Source: Frigoriglobus tundricola
GTDB taxonomy: Bacteria; Planctomycetota; Planctomycetia; Gemmatales; Gemmataceae
Length of the DNA stretch: 64,000 nt
Direction: 5' to 3'
NCBI RefSeq assembly: GCF_013128195.2
Contig: NZ_CP053452.2
Coordinates: 4,278,001 to 4,342,000 of the forward strand
The notes below the pieces were generated by a model that was given only the letters and a program-made list of their open reading frames with translations, had not been told where the DNA came from and did no database searches. Position numbers and translations under genes: made by a program. Shown here piece by piece: positions 1 through 8,771 of this stretch (positions are counted from its first letter, which is position 1; every line of letters begins with the position of its first letter).

Positions 1-1815
1 GCGGGCTTCATGCTGCTGGGCGCGATCTACCTGCGGTTCGACGCGGCGTACATCGTCGAGCGCGCGATCGACAAGGGCATGTACCAGGAACTGTACGACA
101 ACGCGGCGCTCCGCGCCGAGCTGAAGCTCGACCGCTCGGGGCCGCAGAGCGTGGCCGAACAGGTGCGGAAGCTGCGGGAGCTGCGGAGCGGCCCGGAGCG
201 GAACTCCGAGAGCACGCTCCGGGCGGAGGAGCAGGTGGACAAGTACCGCCTCGACGCGCTGGCCGCGTGGCGGAAGCTGTCCGCCGCGGACCGGGCGAAG
301 GTCGCGGACCTGGCGTTCACCGAAATCGACCTGACGCCCGACGAGTTCGCGCGGCTGAGGGTCCGCGGCGTGGAGCGCACCGGCGACAAGAAGTACGAGG
401 TGACCCCGCTCGAACTGGCGCAGGCCCGCTACCACGTCCCGCTCGCGCCGGGCGTCAACTTCCGCGTCGTCCTCTGCTGCCTCATCGGCATCCTCCTGGC
501 CGTCGCGCTCAACAAGTGTACCGAATACTGGACCAGCACCGAGTACAGTCCGGTGCGGGAGGTGGTGCGGGCCAGCCGCACCGGTCACGCGACCAACATC
601 ATCTCGGGCCTCGCGCTCGGTCTCGAAAGCTCCGTGTGGGCGGTGCTCCTCATCTCGACGGCCATCCTCGGATCGGTGGCCGTGTGCAACGATTCGCAGA
701 ACCTGCTGTACATGGCGTTCGGCGTCGCCATGTGCGGCATCGGGATGCTCACGCTCACCGGCGACACGATCAGCATGGACGTGTTCGGCCCGATCGCCGA
801 CAACGCCAACGGCATCGGCGAAATGGCCTTCAACCGTAACGCCGCCGGAAAGGATCTGAAAGCGGGCGATCCCGGCTTCATGAGCGACGCGGAGGTCGTG
901 GCGGCGCGGCAGATCCTCGCGGACCTCGACGCCGTCGGCAACACCACGAAGGCCATCACCAAGGGCATCGCCATCGGCTCGGCGGTGATCGCGGCCGTGT
1001 CGCTGTTCGCCAGCTTCATCGCGGTTCTGGTGACCGGCAGCGAGGAGAAGATCGGGCAGTTGCTCATCGGCGACTTCACCGCCGGCGCGTCGAAGCTCAC
1101 CGTGGCCGAGCCGCTGGTGTTCATCGGCATGCTCATCGGCGGCGCGGTGCCGTTTTTGTTCAGCGCCATGACGATCCGGGCGGTCGGGCGGGCCGCGTAC
1201 CTGATCGTGTTCGAGTGCCGCAAGCAGTTCCGCGACCCCGAGATCATGGCCGGGACGAAGACGCCCGACTACGGCCGCGTGGTGGACATCTGCACGTACA
1301 CGGCCCAGCACGAGCTGATCGGCCCCGGCCTGTTGGCGATCGGCACGCCGCTGGTCGTCGGGTTCCTGCTCGGGCCGTTCGCGCTGGGCGGGTTTTTGGC
1401 GGGCATGATCCTGAGCGGCCAGCTCCTGGCGGTGTTCATGTCCAACGCCGGCGGCGCGTGGGACAACGCGAAGAAGATGATCGAGGACGAGCCGAAGGAC
1501 AAGGAGCGGAACACGGGCAAGGGGAGCGAGAAGCACAAGGCGAGCGTGACCGGGGACACCGTGGGCGACCCGCTCAAGGACACGAGCGGCCCGGCGATCA
1601 ACCCGCTCATCAAGGTGATGAACATGGTGAGCCTGCTGGCCCTGCCGCTGGTGATCCTCCACAACGTGAAGGACGGCACCGGCAACCCGGTGGTCGGCCT
1701 GTTGGTGGCGGCGGTCGCGGCCCTGGCGGTCGGCTGGGCGTGGTGGCAGTCGAAGCAGGACAACACGGCGACGATGAACGCGATGGATCAGGCGCCGCCG
1801 ACCCAAGGGAAGTGA
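1..1815 (+). CDS. hppA: Membrane-bound H+-translocating pyrophosphatase, 5'-truncated by the window edge
   Basis: Couples hydrolysis of pyrophosphate to proton export across a membrane. The frame is open to base 1, so the N-terminal part, including the usual DVGADLVGKVE substrate loop, lies outside. About 605 residues remain. Visible family signatures are GDTISMDVFGPIADNANGIG near nt 760, LDAVGNTTKAITKG near nt 925 and LLAVFMSNAGGAWDNAKK near nt 1425, with many hydrophobic helices. The K and T in GNTTKAITKG are the residues that mark K+-independent enzymes; K+-dependent ones carry A and G/A (family knowledge). A charged stretch of about 120 residues (nt 50-420) separates two membrane segments and makes this protein longer than the usual 650-770 residues. 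Family assignment is certain; the ion specificity is inferred from the motif. Confidence 0.95.
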   Translation, partial: AGFMLLGAIYLRFDAAYIVERAIDKGMYQELYDNAALRAELKLDRSGPQSVAEQVRKLRELRSGPERNSESTLRAEEQVDKYRLDALAAWRKLSAADRAKVADLAFTEIDLTPDEFARLRVRGVERTGDKKYEVTPLELAQARYHVPLAPGVNFRVVLCCLIGILLAVALNKCTEYWTSTEYSPVREVVRASRTGHATNIISGLALGLESSVWAVLLISTAILGSVAVCNDSQNLLYMAFGVAMCGIGMLTLTGDTISMDVFGPIADNANGIGEMAFNRNAAGKDLKAGDPGFMSDAEVVAARQILADLDAVGNTTKAITKGIAIGSAVIAAVSLFASFIAVLVTGSEEKIGQLLIGDFTAGASKLTVAEPLVFIGMLIGGAVPFLFSAMTIRAVGRAAYLIVFECRKQFRDPEIMAGTKTPDYGRVVDICTYTAQHELIGPGLLAIGTPLVVGFLLGPFALGGFLAGMILSGQLLAVFMSNAGGAWDNAKKMIEDEPKDKERNTGKGSEKHKASVTGDTVGDPLKDTSGPAINPLIKVMNMVSLLALPLVILHNVKDGTGNPVVGLLVAAVAALAVGWAWWQSKQDNTATMNAMDQAPPTQGK

Positions 1816-2350
1816 CGCACCGCGCGGAGGTGGGCATTGTCCTCTCGAATGCGTTCGCGCCACACGCGGCGCGAACGTGAGGGCATCGCGTGAAACTGGC
1901 CGTAAAGGGCGCGTAAGACGCGGCGTCCGGTTCGGGATCGTCGTCATCACGCTCCGCGTGATGTGCCCGGCCCCACGCGGTTCGTCAGCGACACACGTCC
2001 GCTCTCAGCGGACATCGCGCGGAGCGTGATGTCTACGATGCAAGCACTTCCACTATCCACCCTTTCCGCCTCCGATTCTAAAAAAGTCTTTGCCGAGAGA
2101 GCTTCGGCCCTTCTGTTCCCTCCTGAACCACGCCCCCCGCGCTTCCGGCTGGGACGAGTGTCGCCGGTCGCGGCCTCCACCCGCGGGCTCCAGATACCTT
2201 CGCCAGGCAAACGCATGAGGTGGTGCTTAACATGGCCTGAAGTTAGACCAGGGAGCGGGCTCCAGGCGCCGTCTCGAAAAAAATACGGACGCGCAGCGCC
2301 CCTCCCTGCACTTCTTCTGTAGAGGCGGGTCGCGCCGGAGGAGCAGACCG
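1816..2350. other. Intergenic stretch after hppA
   Basis: There is no convincing gene. A 119-codon frame at 1963-2322 has no ribosome binding site or recognisable motif. The left part holds the hairpin cluster listed separately. The right end carries GGAGG at 2337-2341, ten bases before the sigma factor start. Confidence 0.5.
1945..2032. repeat. Cluster of three short perfect or near-perfect hairpins
   Basis: Three stems follow each other: CATCACGC-TCC-GCGTGATG at 1945-1963, GTCCGCT-CTC-AGCGGAC at 1997-2013, and ACATCGCGC/GCGTGATGT around a GGA loop at 2012-2032 with one G-T pair. The last two share two bases, so they may be alternative folds. No T-run follows. The cluster lies 130 bp after the hppA stop, so it may serve as a processing or termination signal. 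Confidence 0.5.
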
Positions 2351-3982
2351 ATGAACGACGGCCAAATGGGAGCGGTCATCCGCCACCTGCGGAACGCCGC
2401 AACGGCAGACGGGGCGACCGACGCGCACCTTCTCCAGCGGTTCGCACACCACCGCGACGGGCCGGCCTTCGCGGCCCTGGTAGAGCGGCACGGGCCGATG
2501 GTGCTGGGCGTGTGCCGACGAATTCTCCGCGATCCCCAAGACGCCGACGACGCGTTCCAGGCGACCTTCCTGGTCCTCGTCCACAAGACGAGTTCGATCA
2601 CTCGACCGCAATCCCTTGCGAGCTGGCTTTATCGCACGGCGTTGCGTACGGCCCTGCGGGCCAGGGCCCGGCGGGACCATCGACGGAATCAGGAGAGCGT
2701 GCTCGACGACGTTCCGGCCGCGGGGACAACCGAAGATCTCGCCTGGCACGAGCTGCGACCGGCCCTGGACGAGGAGGTGAGCCGGCTGCCGCGGAAATAC
2801 CGGGACGCAATCGTGTCCTGCTACTTTCAAGAGAAGACCTACGCGGAAGCGGCCGAGCACCTCGGGTTGGCCGCCGGAACCGTCTCCAGCCGCCTGGCGC
2901 GCGCCAGGGGCATTCTCCGGAAGCGGCTGTTGCATCGCGGGCTGACGCTTTCGGCCGGCCTCCTCGTCACGCTTCTGTCACGCGCCGCGCTTGCCGCGGC
3001 CGTTCGCGGGGCGCTCCGTGAGGCCACCACCGCCGCGGCCGTTCGGCTCGTGACGGGTCAAGCCCCTCTGGCCGCCGCTGCCACTTCCTCGGTGTCCATT
3101 CTCACCCGAGAGACACTCCGGACCATGCACTGGACCAAACTCAAGCTCGGTGCGCTCGTGGTATTCGGCGCCGTCTGCGCCGGGGCGGCCGCCATCTGCT
3201 ACGATCGCATTTCGGGCGGGCGGGATGGGCCTTCGCGGGCGGAGACAACGGCTTCGCGCGCAGCGCTCAAGGACGGTGACAAGAACGCAAACGGGTTGGC
3301 CGCTTCCGAAGAACACGGGAGTAAGGCCGCGGAAACCCGATCCGATCCGCCCCCCGCGGCCGAAACGAAAGCGAAACAGAAACGGGAGAAAGAGGAGGCC
3401 CGAGCGTTCGACACGTTCGCCTTCGACGACCTCAACGGTTGGATCCCACTCTTCTTCCTGACGGAGAAGCCGGTGCAGGCGGACCTCAAGATGACCGACC
3501 AGCAGGTGAAGACGGCAACCGCCGCGTACCAGAAACATCGTGAAGCCGAGCAAAACCTACGCGGCCTCGAACAACCCGACCGCTTTGCGAAAGCGCAGAA
3601 GCTGAGCCGGGAAGCCCTCAAGGTTGTCAGGGACGTACTCGACACCGACCAGCAGAAACGCCTGTGGCAGATTTCCGTTCAACAGCAAGGTGTGCGTTTG
3701 CTCAACAGTCATTTCTCAGCGAGCAGGCCAATCATCAAGGAGCTCGGGCTCAGCGAGGAGCAACAAGGCGAGATCACGCAACTCATCAGGACCGCCGATA
3801 AAAAGTGCCAGGAAGTCAGGGCGGGCGACCGCCCCCACTCTGAGGAAGTCAACGAAAAGGTGGATGCAATCGAGAAGAAGTTGGAAGAAAAAGTTCTGTC
3901 CGTGCTTACCCGTGAGCAGAAGACCAAGTGGAACGAGACGACCGGCAAGCCGTTCACTGGCCCAAGAATGGTCGGACGCTAG
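2351..3982 (+). CDS. ECF RNA polymerase sigma factor fused to a membrane-anchored C-terminal domain
   Basis: The N-terminal 200 residues are an extracytoplasmic-function sigma factor. Region 2 is near residues 38-105 (FAALVERHG, then DADDAFQATFLVL). Region 4 is near 145-195 (LPRKYRDAIV, then YAEAAEHLGLAAGTVSSRLARARG). A hydrophobic segment near residue 265 (LGALVVFGAVCAGAAAIC) is followed by a charged linker and a helical domain with LGLSEEQQGEI and LTREQKTKW, resembling the Spy/LTxxQ-like helices common in planctomycete ECF fusions. The C-terminal half could sense an envelope signal and hold the sigma factor at the membrane; this is inference. GGAGG at 2337-2341 supports the ATG. No separate anti-sigma gene is adjacent. 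Confidence 0.88.
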   Translation: MNDGQMGAVIRHLRNAATADGATDAHLLQRFAHHRDGPAFAALVERHGPMVLGVCRRILRDPQDADDAFQATFLVLVHKTSSITRPQSLASWLYRTALRTALRARARRDHRRNQESVLDDVPAAGTTEDLAWHELRPALDEEVSRLPRKYRDAIVSCYFQEKTYAEAAEHLGLAAGTVSSRLARARGILRKRLLHRGLTLSAGLLVTLLSRAALAAAVRGALREATTAAAVRLVTGQAPLAAAATSSVSILTRETLRTMHWTKLKLGALVVFGAVCAGAAAICYDRISGGRDGPSRAETTASRAALKDGDKNANGLAASEEHGSKAAETRSDPPPAAETKAKQKREKEEARAFDTFAFDDLNGWIPLFFLTEKPVQADLKMTDQQVKTATAAYQKHREAEQNLRGLEQPDRFAKAQKLSREALKVVRDVLDTDQQKRLWQISVQQQGVRLLNSHFSASRPIIKELGLSEEQQGEITQLIRTADKKCQEVRAGDRPHSEEVNEKVDAIEKKLEEKVLSVLTREQKTKWNETTGKPFTGPRMVGR

Positions 3983-4565
3983 TGCCTCCGGCGGGAGCGT
4001 TTAATGCCGGGTGCGATACGGAGGAGGACACGCCCGAGGCTCGCACAGCGTTCTTGCAAGCCTACAGGCGATTCGTAAAATATTTATTATATAATTATCA
4101 ATTTAGTTACGCAAAATCAGAAAATCCACTCTGACGTTTGCATTTGGCTCATGTGGGCATTTTACAATCGCCACCGCGCACCGCGGCCCGTCTGTCGCGC
4201 GGACGCCCCGGTGGTTCTCCAACAACGCCCCTGCCCCCATTCCCCCTTGTGCAACGGCGGGACGCGCGAAAACCTGCAACCGGATGAAGCGGGCAATGGC
4301 GCCGTCAGGACCTGCGCCGTGACGAAGAACACACACGCCGGCAACCCGCTCTCTCGTACGGCTGAACGGCGATGCCATCGCGGACCAGCTGCTCGCCGCA
4401 CTCGGCCGGATCTACCAACCCAACGTATTGTTCCAACCGGATGATTTCGCCGAACTCGCCGCGGTCCTCGCGCGGTACTGAGCACGAATCTCTCCGGTCC
4501 GCGATTTGCCCGCGGCGCGCGAGATGATACCCTACTCACAGCCCATTCCTCTTCTCCCATTCGAC
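3983..4565. other. Long non-coding gap with an AT-rich island
   Basis: Between the sigma factor and cstA lies 580 bp without an intact gene. Bases 4077-4130 are strikingly AT-rich for this genome (runs such as ATATTTATTATATAATTAT), while the flanks are GC-rich. A remnant reading frame is listed separately. Nothing else is recognised. Confidence 0.5.
4323..4481 (+). pseudogene. Short coding remnant, C-terminal gene fragment
   Basis: The frame ending at the TGA of 4479-4481 encodes a protein-like tail reading NGDAIADQLLAALGRIYQ followed by PNVLFQPDDFAELAAVLARY. A stop lies at 4320-4322 and there is no start codon or ribosome site. The amphipathic pattern and codon use look like real protein, so this may be the end of a decayed gene. 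The family is not recognised. Confidence 0.3.
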
Positions 4566-6857
4566 ATGCACTTACTCGCCGTCACGCTCTACTCGCGCGA
4601 CCCGGCCTCCGGACGCCTGTTGCTCCACGCGATGCCGGTTATGGTCGTCGTGCTGTGCTGCCTCGCCATCGCGTACCGCTACTACTCCGCGTTCCTGGCG
4701 GCCAAGGTCGCGGCCCTGGACGACAACCGGATCACCCCCGCGAGCCGCCTCAACGACGGCCAGAACTACCACCCCACGAACAAGTGGGTGCTGTTCGGCC
4801 ACCACTTCGCGGCCATTTCCGGTGCGGGGCCGCTCATCGGCCCGGTGCTCGCCATCCAGTACGGCTTCGCGCCGGGGCTGGTGTGGCTCGTCATCGGGGT
4901 CTGCCTCGCGGGCGCCGTGCAGGACATGCTCGTGCTCACGGCGAGCGTCCGCCGCGACGGGAAATCCATTGCCGAGATCGCCCGGCACGAACTCGGCTAC
5001 CCGGCCGCGATCATCGCGTCGGTGGCGATCCTGTTCATCGTGATCATCGCGCTCGCCGGCCTCGGCTTCGTGGTCGTGAAGGCGCTCGGCGGCGAAGAGG
5101 TGAAGTTGCCGCCGGGGATGACGGTCACCCTACCCGACGGGGCAGAACGGCCGCTGCCCCAACCGAAACCCGGCGAGCGCGATTTCTACACGCTCCCGCC
5201 CGGGTGTACGGTCCGGTACTCCGACAAGAGCGCCGCGAGCAACCGCCCCGAAGCGTTCACCGTGTCGGTACCGGCCGGTACTCCGCTGTTCGCGCAAGGA
5301 GACATCCCAAAGGCGCTCGACGAGGCCGAGCGGCTTGCGGACCGGGGCGGCGGGACGACCGTAATCGCGCCCGTCCGCACCGCCACCCTCCCCGCCGGCT
5401 GCACGCAGGTCGTGCCCGGGTCGTCGTGGGGCACGTTCACCATCGCGTGTACCATCCCCATCGCGCTGCTCGTGGGCTTGTGGATGTACCGCATCCGGCC
5501 GGGGCAGGTGGTCGAGGCGTCGCTCATCGGCGGGTTCCTCACGCTCGCAGCGGTGGTCGCCGGGAACTGGGTGCCCGGCTCGCCGCTCGAACGCTACTTC
5601 TCGCTCACCCGCGACCAGACGATTGTCACCCTCGGCGTGTACGGCTTCATCGCGGCCGTGTTGCCGGTGTGGCTCCTGCTCGGCCCGCGCGACTACCTGA
5701 GCAGCTTCCTGAAGATCGGCACCGTCGCGCTGCTGGTGGTGAGCGTGTGCGTCGCGAACCCCGCGCTCCAGGCCCCGCCGGTGAACGAGGTGTTCCTCAA
5801 CGGCGGCCCGACGTTCCCCGGTCAGATCTTCCCGTTCGTGTTCATCTGCATCATGTGCGGGTCCATCAGCGGGTTCCACTCGCTCGTCTCCAGCGGCACC
5901 ACGCCGAAGATGATCGAGAAGGAGTCGCACATCCGCACCATTGGCTACGGCGCGATGCTCATCGAGGGGTTGGTCGGGGTGGTGGCGCTCATCGCCGCCG
6001 CGGCACTGCCGTCGGAGTTGTACTACGCTATCAACGTGCCCATCGATCAGGAGCGCAGGTACCAGAAACAGCTCGACGAGGTGTACGACCGGTACGGCGT
6101 GAAGCTGCCGCCGGAAGCGAACGATCCGGCGCACGCGGCCAACGTCGATGCGCCGGCGCACCTCGATCTGGGCAAGGTCGAGGAAAAGGTCGGCGGCGAG
6201 TCGCTCCGGGGCCGCACCGGCGGCGCGGTCACGCTGGCGGTCGGGATGTCCGTCGTCTTCGAGCAGGCGTTCCGCTGGCTCGGCGTCACCGGCGAGTGGT
6301 TGCTGAAGTACTGGTACCACTTTGCGATCATGTTCGAGGCGCTGTTCATCCTCACCACCATCGACGCCGGCACGCGGATCGCGCGGTTCCTGTTCCAGGA
6401 GACGGCGGGCCGCGTGTACACGCCGTTCGGGCGCCCGGACTGGCTGCCGGGCGCGGCCCTCGCCAGTGCGGTGGTCACCGGCGGGTGGTGCTGGCTCGTC
6501 CACACCGGGAGCATCATGACCATCTGGCCGATGTTCGGGATCGCGAACCAGCTCCTGGCGGTGATGGCGCTCGCGCTCGTCACCACCTGGCTGGTGAACC
6601 ACGGCCGCGGCCGGTACGCGTGGGTCACGATCGCGCCGATGCTGTTCGTGTGCAGCACCACACTCACCGCCGGCGTGAAAGTGGTGCTGATCGAGTCCGG
6701 CAAGGACACGACCGTGGGGTATCTGAACGCGGGCCTCACCGTCTTCGTCATCACGTGCGTCGCCACGCTGCTGTTCTGGTCCGCGGCGCGGTGGCTGACG
6801 GTGTGGCTCGGGTGGGGCAAACCGGACGGAACCCCGAACCCGCACGGTGCGGCATGA
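4566..6857 (+). CDS. cstA: CstA-family carbon starvation protein / peptide transporter
   Basis: A polytopic inner-membrane protein of 763 residues. CstA/BtsT family members import small peptides or pyruvate. Conserved blocks are NDGQNYHPTNKWVLFGHHFA with GAGPLIGP after it (residues about 63-93), GPRDYLSSFLKIG, CGSISGFHSLVSSGTTPKMI and WPMFGIANQLLAVMAL. The family is usually 550-700 residues; the excess is an extracytoplasmic insertion at about residues 177-286 carrying four LP(P/A)G-type repeats, and a second hydrophilic loop near 485-550. The start is uncertain: ATG 4566 precedes the first helix well, but ATG 4524 and TTG 4506 are in frame, and none has a clear ribosome site. Its stop overlaps the next start. 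Confidence 0.92.
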   Translation: MHLLAVTLYSRDPASGRLLLHAMPVMVVVLCCLAIAYRYYSAFLAAKVAALDDNRITPASRLNDGQNYHPTNKWVLFGHHFAAISGAGPLIGPVLAIQYGFAPGLVWLVIGVCLAGAVQDMLVLTASVRRDGKSIAEIARHELGYPAAIIASVAILFIVIIALAGLGFVVVKALGGEEVKLPPGMTVTLPDGAERPLPQPKPGERDFYTLPPGCTVRYSDKSAASNRPEAFTVSVPAGTPLFAQGDIPKALDEAERLADRGGGTTVIAPVRTATLPAGCTQVVPGSSWGTFTIACTIPIALLVGLWMYRIRPGQVVEASLIGGFLTLAAVVAGNWVPGSPLERYFSLTRDQTIVTLGVYGFIAAVLPVWLLLGPRDYLSSFLKIGTVALLVVSVCVANPALQAPPVNEVFLNGGPTFPGQIFPFVFICIMCGSISGFHSLVSSGTTPKMIEKESHIRTIGYGAMLIEGLVGVVALIAAAALPSELYYAINVPIDQERRYQKQLDEVYDRYGVKLPPEANDPAHAANVDAPAHLDLGKVEEKVGGESLRGRTGGAVTLAVGMSVVFEQAFRWLGVTGEWLLKYWYHFAIMFEALFILTTIDAGTRIARFLFQETAGRVYTPFGRPDWLPGAALASAVVTGGWCWLVHTGSIMTIWPMFGIANQLLAVMALALVTTWLVNHGRGRYAWVTIAPMLFVCSTTLTAGVKVVLIESGKDTTVGYLNAGLTVFVITCVATLLFWSAARWLTVWLGWGKPDGTPNPHGAA

Positions 6858-7285
6858 CACGCCACGCGCGAGAAGCCGTTTCGCTCGCCGTGGCGACCGC
6901 CCTCGGTGAGGCGGCCCTGTACGCCCTGGTCATCACCGACTGGTCACAGGTCGGCGGGATGGTGCTCGTCTTCGCGTTCCTCATCGGCCCGCCGCTGTTC
7001 GTGGCGCTGCTCGCGTGGCGGCGGCGGACGCACCCCGTCCGCTCGCGCGTCCTGTTCGGTCTGGCCGTTGTGATCGCGGTCGGTGGCTTGAGCGTCCTCG
7101 GCTTCGACCTCTACCGCTTCGGCACGGACCCCCAGTTCCGGCAGACGCCCAACATGCACGGTCTCATTGTCCCGATGGTACAATGGGGAGCGATTGGGGT
7201 CGTTTGGTTTTGGTTGGTGGTTCAGGAAGCCCGCGAAAAGCGAGCGGCCAACAAACCGGGCCAACCGCCGGTCGCCCTGAAGTAA
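6854..7285 (+). CDS. Small four-helix membrane protein coupled to cstA
   Basis: A 143-residue protein whose ATG overlaps the cstA stop (ATGA at 6854-6857), indicating translational coupling. About four hydrophobic segments are visible: near residues 10-27, 34-53 (GGMVLVFAFLIGPPLFVALL), 66-84 (LFGLAVVIAVGGLSVLGF) and 107-124 (GLIVPMVQWGAIGVVWFWLV). The C-terminus is basic and ends in a proline-rich tail. Family not recognised. In E. coli and relatives CstA/YjiY are coupled to small YbdD-like proteins; this one is not similar in sequence, so a CstA accessory role is positional inference only. Confidence 0.75.
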   Translation: MTRHAREAVSLAVATALGEAALYALVITDWSQVGGMVLVFAFLIGPPLFVALLAWRRRTHPVRSRVLFGLAVVIAVGGLSVLGFDLYRFGTDPQFRQTPNMHGLIVPMVQWGAIGVVWFWLVVQEAREKRAANKPGQPPVALK

Positions 7286-7437
7286 AGCCGGGTTGAGAGT
7301 TTACACCTCACGCGGGTGACCCGGTGCCCAAACCGCCGTCCCGATATTCCGGGAAGGCGCTTGGGCGGAGCGGTTCTTTTCGTATACCGTAATGGTCAGC
7401 GCCTCGGACCCAGGCGCAACAATCCGACGAGCCGCCC

Positions 7438-7465
7438 TTGTCGGTTTTCCGGCCTCCGCTATCTT
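7438..7465 (+). promoter_or_regulatory. Possible sigma-70-type promoter for the alpha operon
   Basis: TTGTCG at 7438-7443 and TATCTT at 7460-7465, each matching the consensus at four of six bases with 16 bp spacing, lie about 147 bp upstream of rpmJ. Planctomycete promoters are poorly characterised, so this is a weak prediction. Confidence 0.25.
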
Positions 7466-7530
7466 GGAGGTTTACCGGACGTGTACGGTTTTTCTGGTTC
7501 CCAGAGCGGCTGTGAAGCCCAGTTTCGCGG

Positions 7531-7595
7531 GCGACAGGTCGCGAGGCATAACAACGCGGCCGAGACGCCCGGATCTGTGGGCGACAGGTTGCGAG
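7531..7595. repeat. 15-bp direct repeat upstream of rpmJ
   Basis: GCGACAGGTCGCGAG at 7531-7545 recurs as GCGACAGGTTGCGAG at 7581-7595, offset by 50 bp, each preceded by GG. The first copy is also partly self-complementary (GCGA-CAGG-TCGC). This could be a protein site or leader RNA element for the ribosomal operon. Confidence 0.4.
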
Positions 7596-7611
7596 CAACG
7601 ACGGGTGGCCC

Positions 7612-7725
7612 ATGAAGGTGCGAGCGAGCGTGCGGCGGATCTGCGACAAGTGCAAGCTCATCAAGCGGAAGGGCGTCGTCCGCGTGATCTGCGAGGACCC
7701 GCGGCACAAGCAACGGCAAGGCTGA
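7612..7725 (+). CDS. rpmJ: 50S ribosomal protein bL36
   Basis: A 37-residue protein beginning [15 protein letters not shown] and ending HKQRQG. It is a structural protein of the large ribosomal subunit. The zinc-binding form is recognised by Cys11, Cys14, Cys27 and His32 in the usual spacing, and its length matches the family exactly. It is the first gene of the alpha operon here, as in many bacteria (rpmJ-rpsM-rpsK-rpsD-rpoA-rplQ). A Shine-Dalgarno sequence is not obvious. Confidence 0.96.
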   Translation: MKVRASVRRICDKCKLIKRKGVVRVICEDPRHKQRQG

Positions 7726-7736
7726 GGCCAGTTCCA

Positions 7737-7825
7737 AGTGGGCAGGGGACAGTGGGCAAAAATGAGAAAGCCACTGGCTTTCCGCCCGCTGGGTTTTGAC
7801 TGCTCACTGTTCACCGCCCACTGAC
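7737..7825. repeat. GTGGGCAGT-word hairpin between rpmJ and rpsM
   Basis: The left arm near 7737-7758 (AGTGGGCAGGGGACAGTGGG plus CA) pairs with the right arm near 7801-7822, 18 of 22 positions complementary, the rest mostly G-T wobble. A second hairpin AAAGCC-ACT-GGCTTT sits in the loop. The element fills the gap between the two genes and ends 18 bp before the rpsM start. Confidence 0.65.
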
Positions 7826-7842
7826 AACTGCACGAGAGACCC

Positions 7843-8223
7843 ATGCCCCGTATTCAAGGCGTTGACATTCCGCCGGACAAGCCGACCCACATTTCCCTGC
7901 GGTACATCCGCGGGCTCGGGCCGACGACCGCGCTGGAAGTGTGCGAGAAGCTGAAAATCGATCCGCAGCGCCGCGCGAAGGAACTTTCCGACAAGGAAGT
8001 GGCCGAGATCGCGGTGCTGCTCGACAAGGAGTACCTCGTCGAGGGGCCGCTCCGGCGCGTCGAAGGGTCCAACATCGCGCGGTTGAAGGAAATCAAGTGC
8101 TACCGCGGCGAGCGGCACCGCAAGAACCTGCCGTGCCGCGGCCAGCGATCGAAGACCAACGCCCGCACCCGGAAGGGGCCGCGCAAGACGGTCGCCGGTA
8201 AGAAGGGCGTGAAGGACAAGTAA
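7843..8223 (+). CDS. rpsM: 30S ribosomal protein uS13
   Basis: A small-subunit head protein that contacts tRNAs and the intersubunit bridge. The 126 residues cover the whole family: N-terminal MPRIQGVDIPPDKPTHISLR, helix-two-turn-helix region IRGLGPTTALEVCEKL, and the conserved basic tail CYRGERHRKNLPCRGQRSKT followed by NARTRKGPRK. Length is typical (118-126). It follows rpmJ after a 117-bp gap, longer than usual in this operon and occupied by a hairpin repeat. Confidence 0.97.
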   Translation: MPRIQGVDIPPDKPTHISLRYIRGLGPTTALEVCEKLKIDPQRRAKELSDKEVAEIAVLLDKEYLVEGPLRRVEGSNIARLKEIKCYRGERHRKNLPCRGQRSKTNARTRKGPRKTVAGKKGVKDK

Positions 8224-8228
8224 AGTTC

Positions 8229-8349
8229 AGCGGGCAGTGACCAGCGGGCAATCGGCAGCTCGATTCTCAATCGTCTGCCGGTGCCCCTGTGGGAGCCGCG
8301 CTGCCCGTCTGATTTGTTGCCGGCCACCAACCACCGCACACTGCCCACT
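8229..8349. repeat. GTGGGCAGT-word inverted repeat between rpsM and rpsK
   Basis: AGCGGGCAGTG at 8229-8239, six bases after the rpsM stop, pairs at ten of eleven positions with CACTGCCCACT at 8339-8349, seven bases before the rpsK start. An inner pair CGGCAG/CTGCCG lies between. It is a more diverged member of the family seen elsewhere in this operon. Confidence 0.45.
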
Positions 8350-8355
8350 ACGAAC

Positions 8356-8736
8356 ATGGCAAAGAGCAAGAAAAAGAAGGCCCGCCGCAACGTCAGCCGC
8401 GGCATCGCCCACGTGCAGAGCACGTTCAACAACACGATCGTCACCATCACCGACACGAACGGCGACACGCTGTGCCACTCGTCGGGCGGGGCGGTCGGGT
8501 TCAAGGGCAGCCGCAAGAGCACGCCGTTCGCGGCGCAGCGGGCCGCCGAAGAGTGCGCCGCCAAGGCGTCGAAGTTCGGCGTCAAGGAGATCGAGGTGCG
8601 GGTGAAGGGGCCGGGCGCCGGCCGCGAGTCCGCCGTCACCGCGCTCCAGGCCGCCGGCCTGAACGTCAAGGCGATCGAAGACGTCACCCCGCTCCCGCAC
8701 AACGGTTGCCGCCCGCCCAAGAAGCGGCGCGTGTAG
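8356..8736 (+). CDS. rpsK: 30S ribosomal protein uS11
   Basis: A platform protein of the small subunit. The 126-residue product starts [20 protein letters not shown] and contains the diagnostic [36 protein letters not shown] and [10 protein letters not shown] blocks, ending in [11 protein letters not shown]. The ATG at 8356 is chosen because upstream in-frame codons encode no conserved sequence. The order S13-S11-S4-alpha-L17 is conserved. The gap before it contains a hairpin repeat. Confidence 0.97.
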   Translation: MAKSKKKKARRNVSRGIAHVQSTFNNTIVTITDTNGDTLCHSSGGAVGFKGSRKSTPFAAQRAAEECAAKASKFGVKEIEVRVKGPGAGRESAVTALQAAGLNVKAIEDVTPLPHNGCRPPKKRRV

Positions 8737-8771
8737 CCCGCGTTCGCGTCGTCGGTTCTCGTGGGTCACAG

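Larger units (their letters stand above)
7286..7611. other. Leader region of the ribosomal alpha operon
   Basis: This 326-bp gap precedes rpmJ. It holds a possible promoter and a 15-bp direct repeat, listed separately. Short frames inside it lack start signals and motifs. Confidence 0.45.

Noticed and set aside
4655..7285. 876-codon open frame overlapping cstA in another frame
   Set aside because: It is the Arg/Pro/His-rich shadow typical of GC-rich coding strands; its last 143 codons are the real small gene from 6854.
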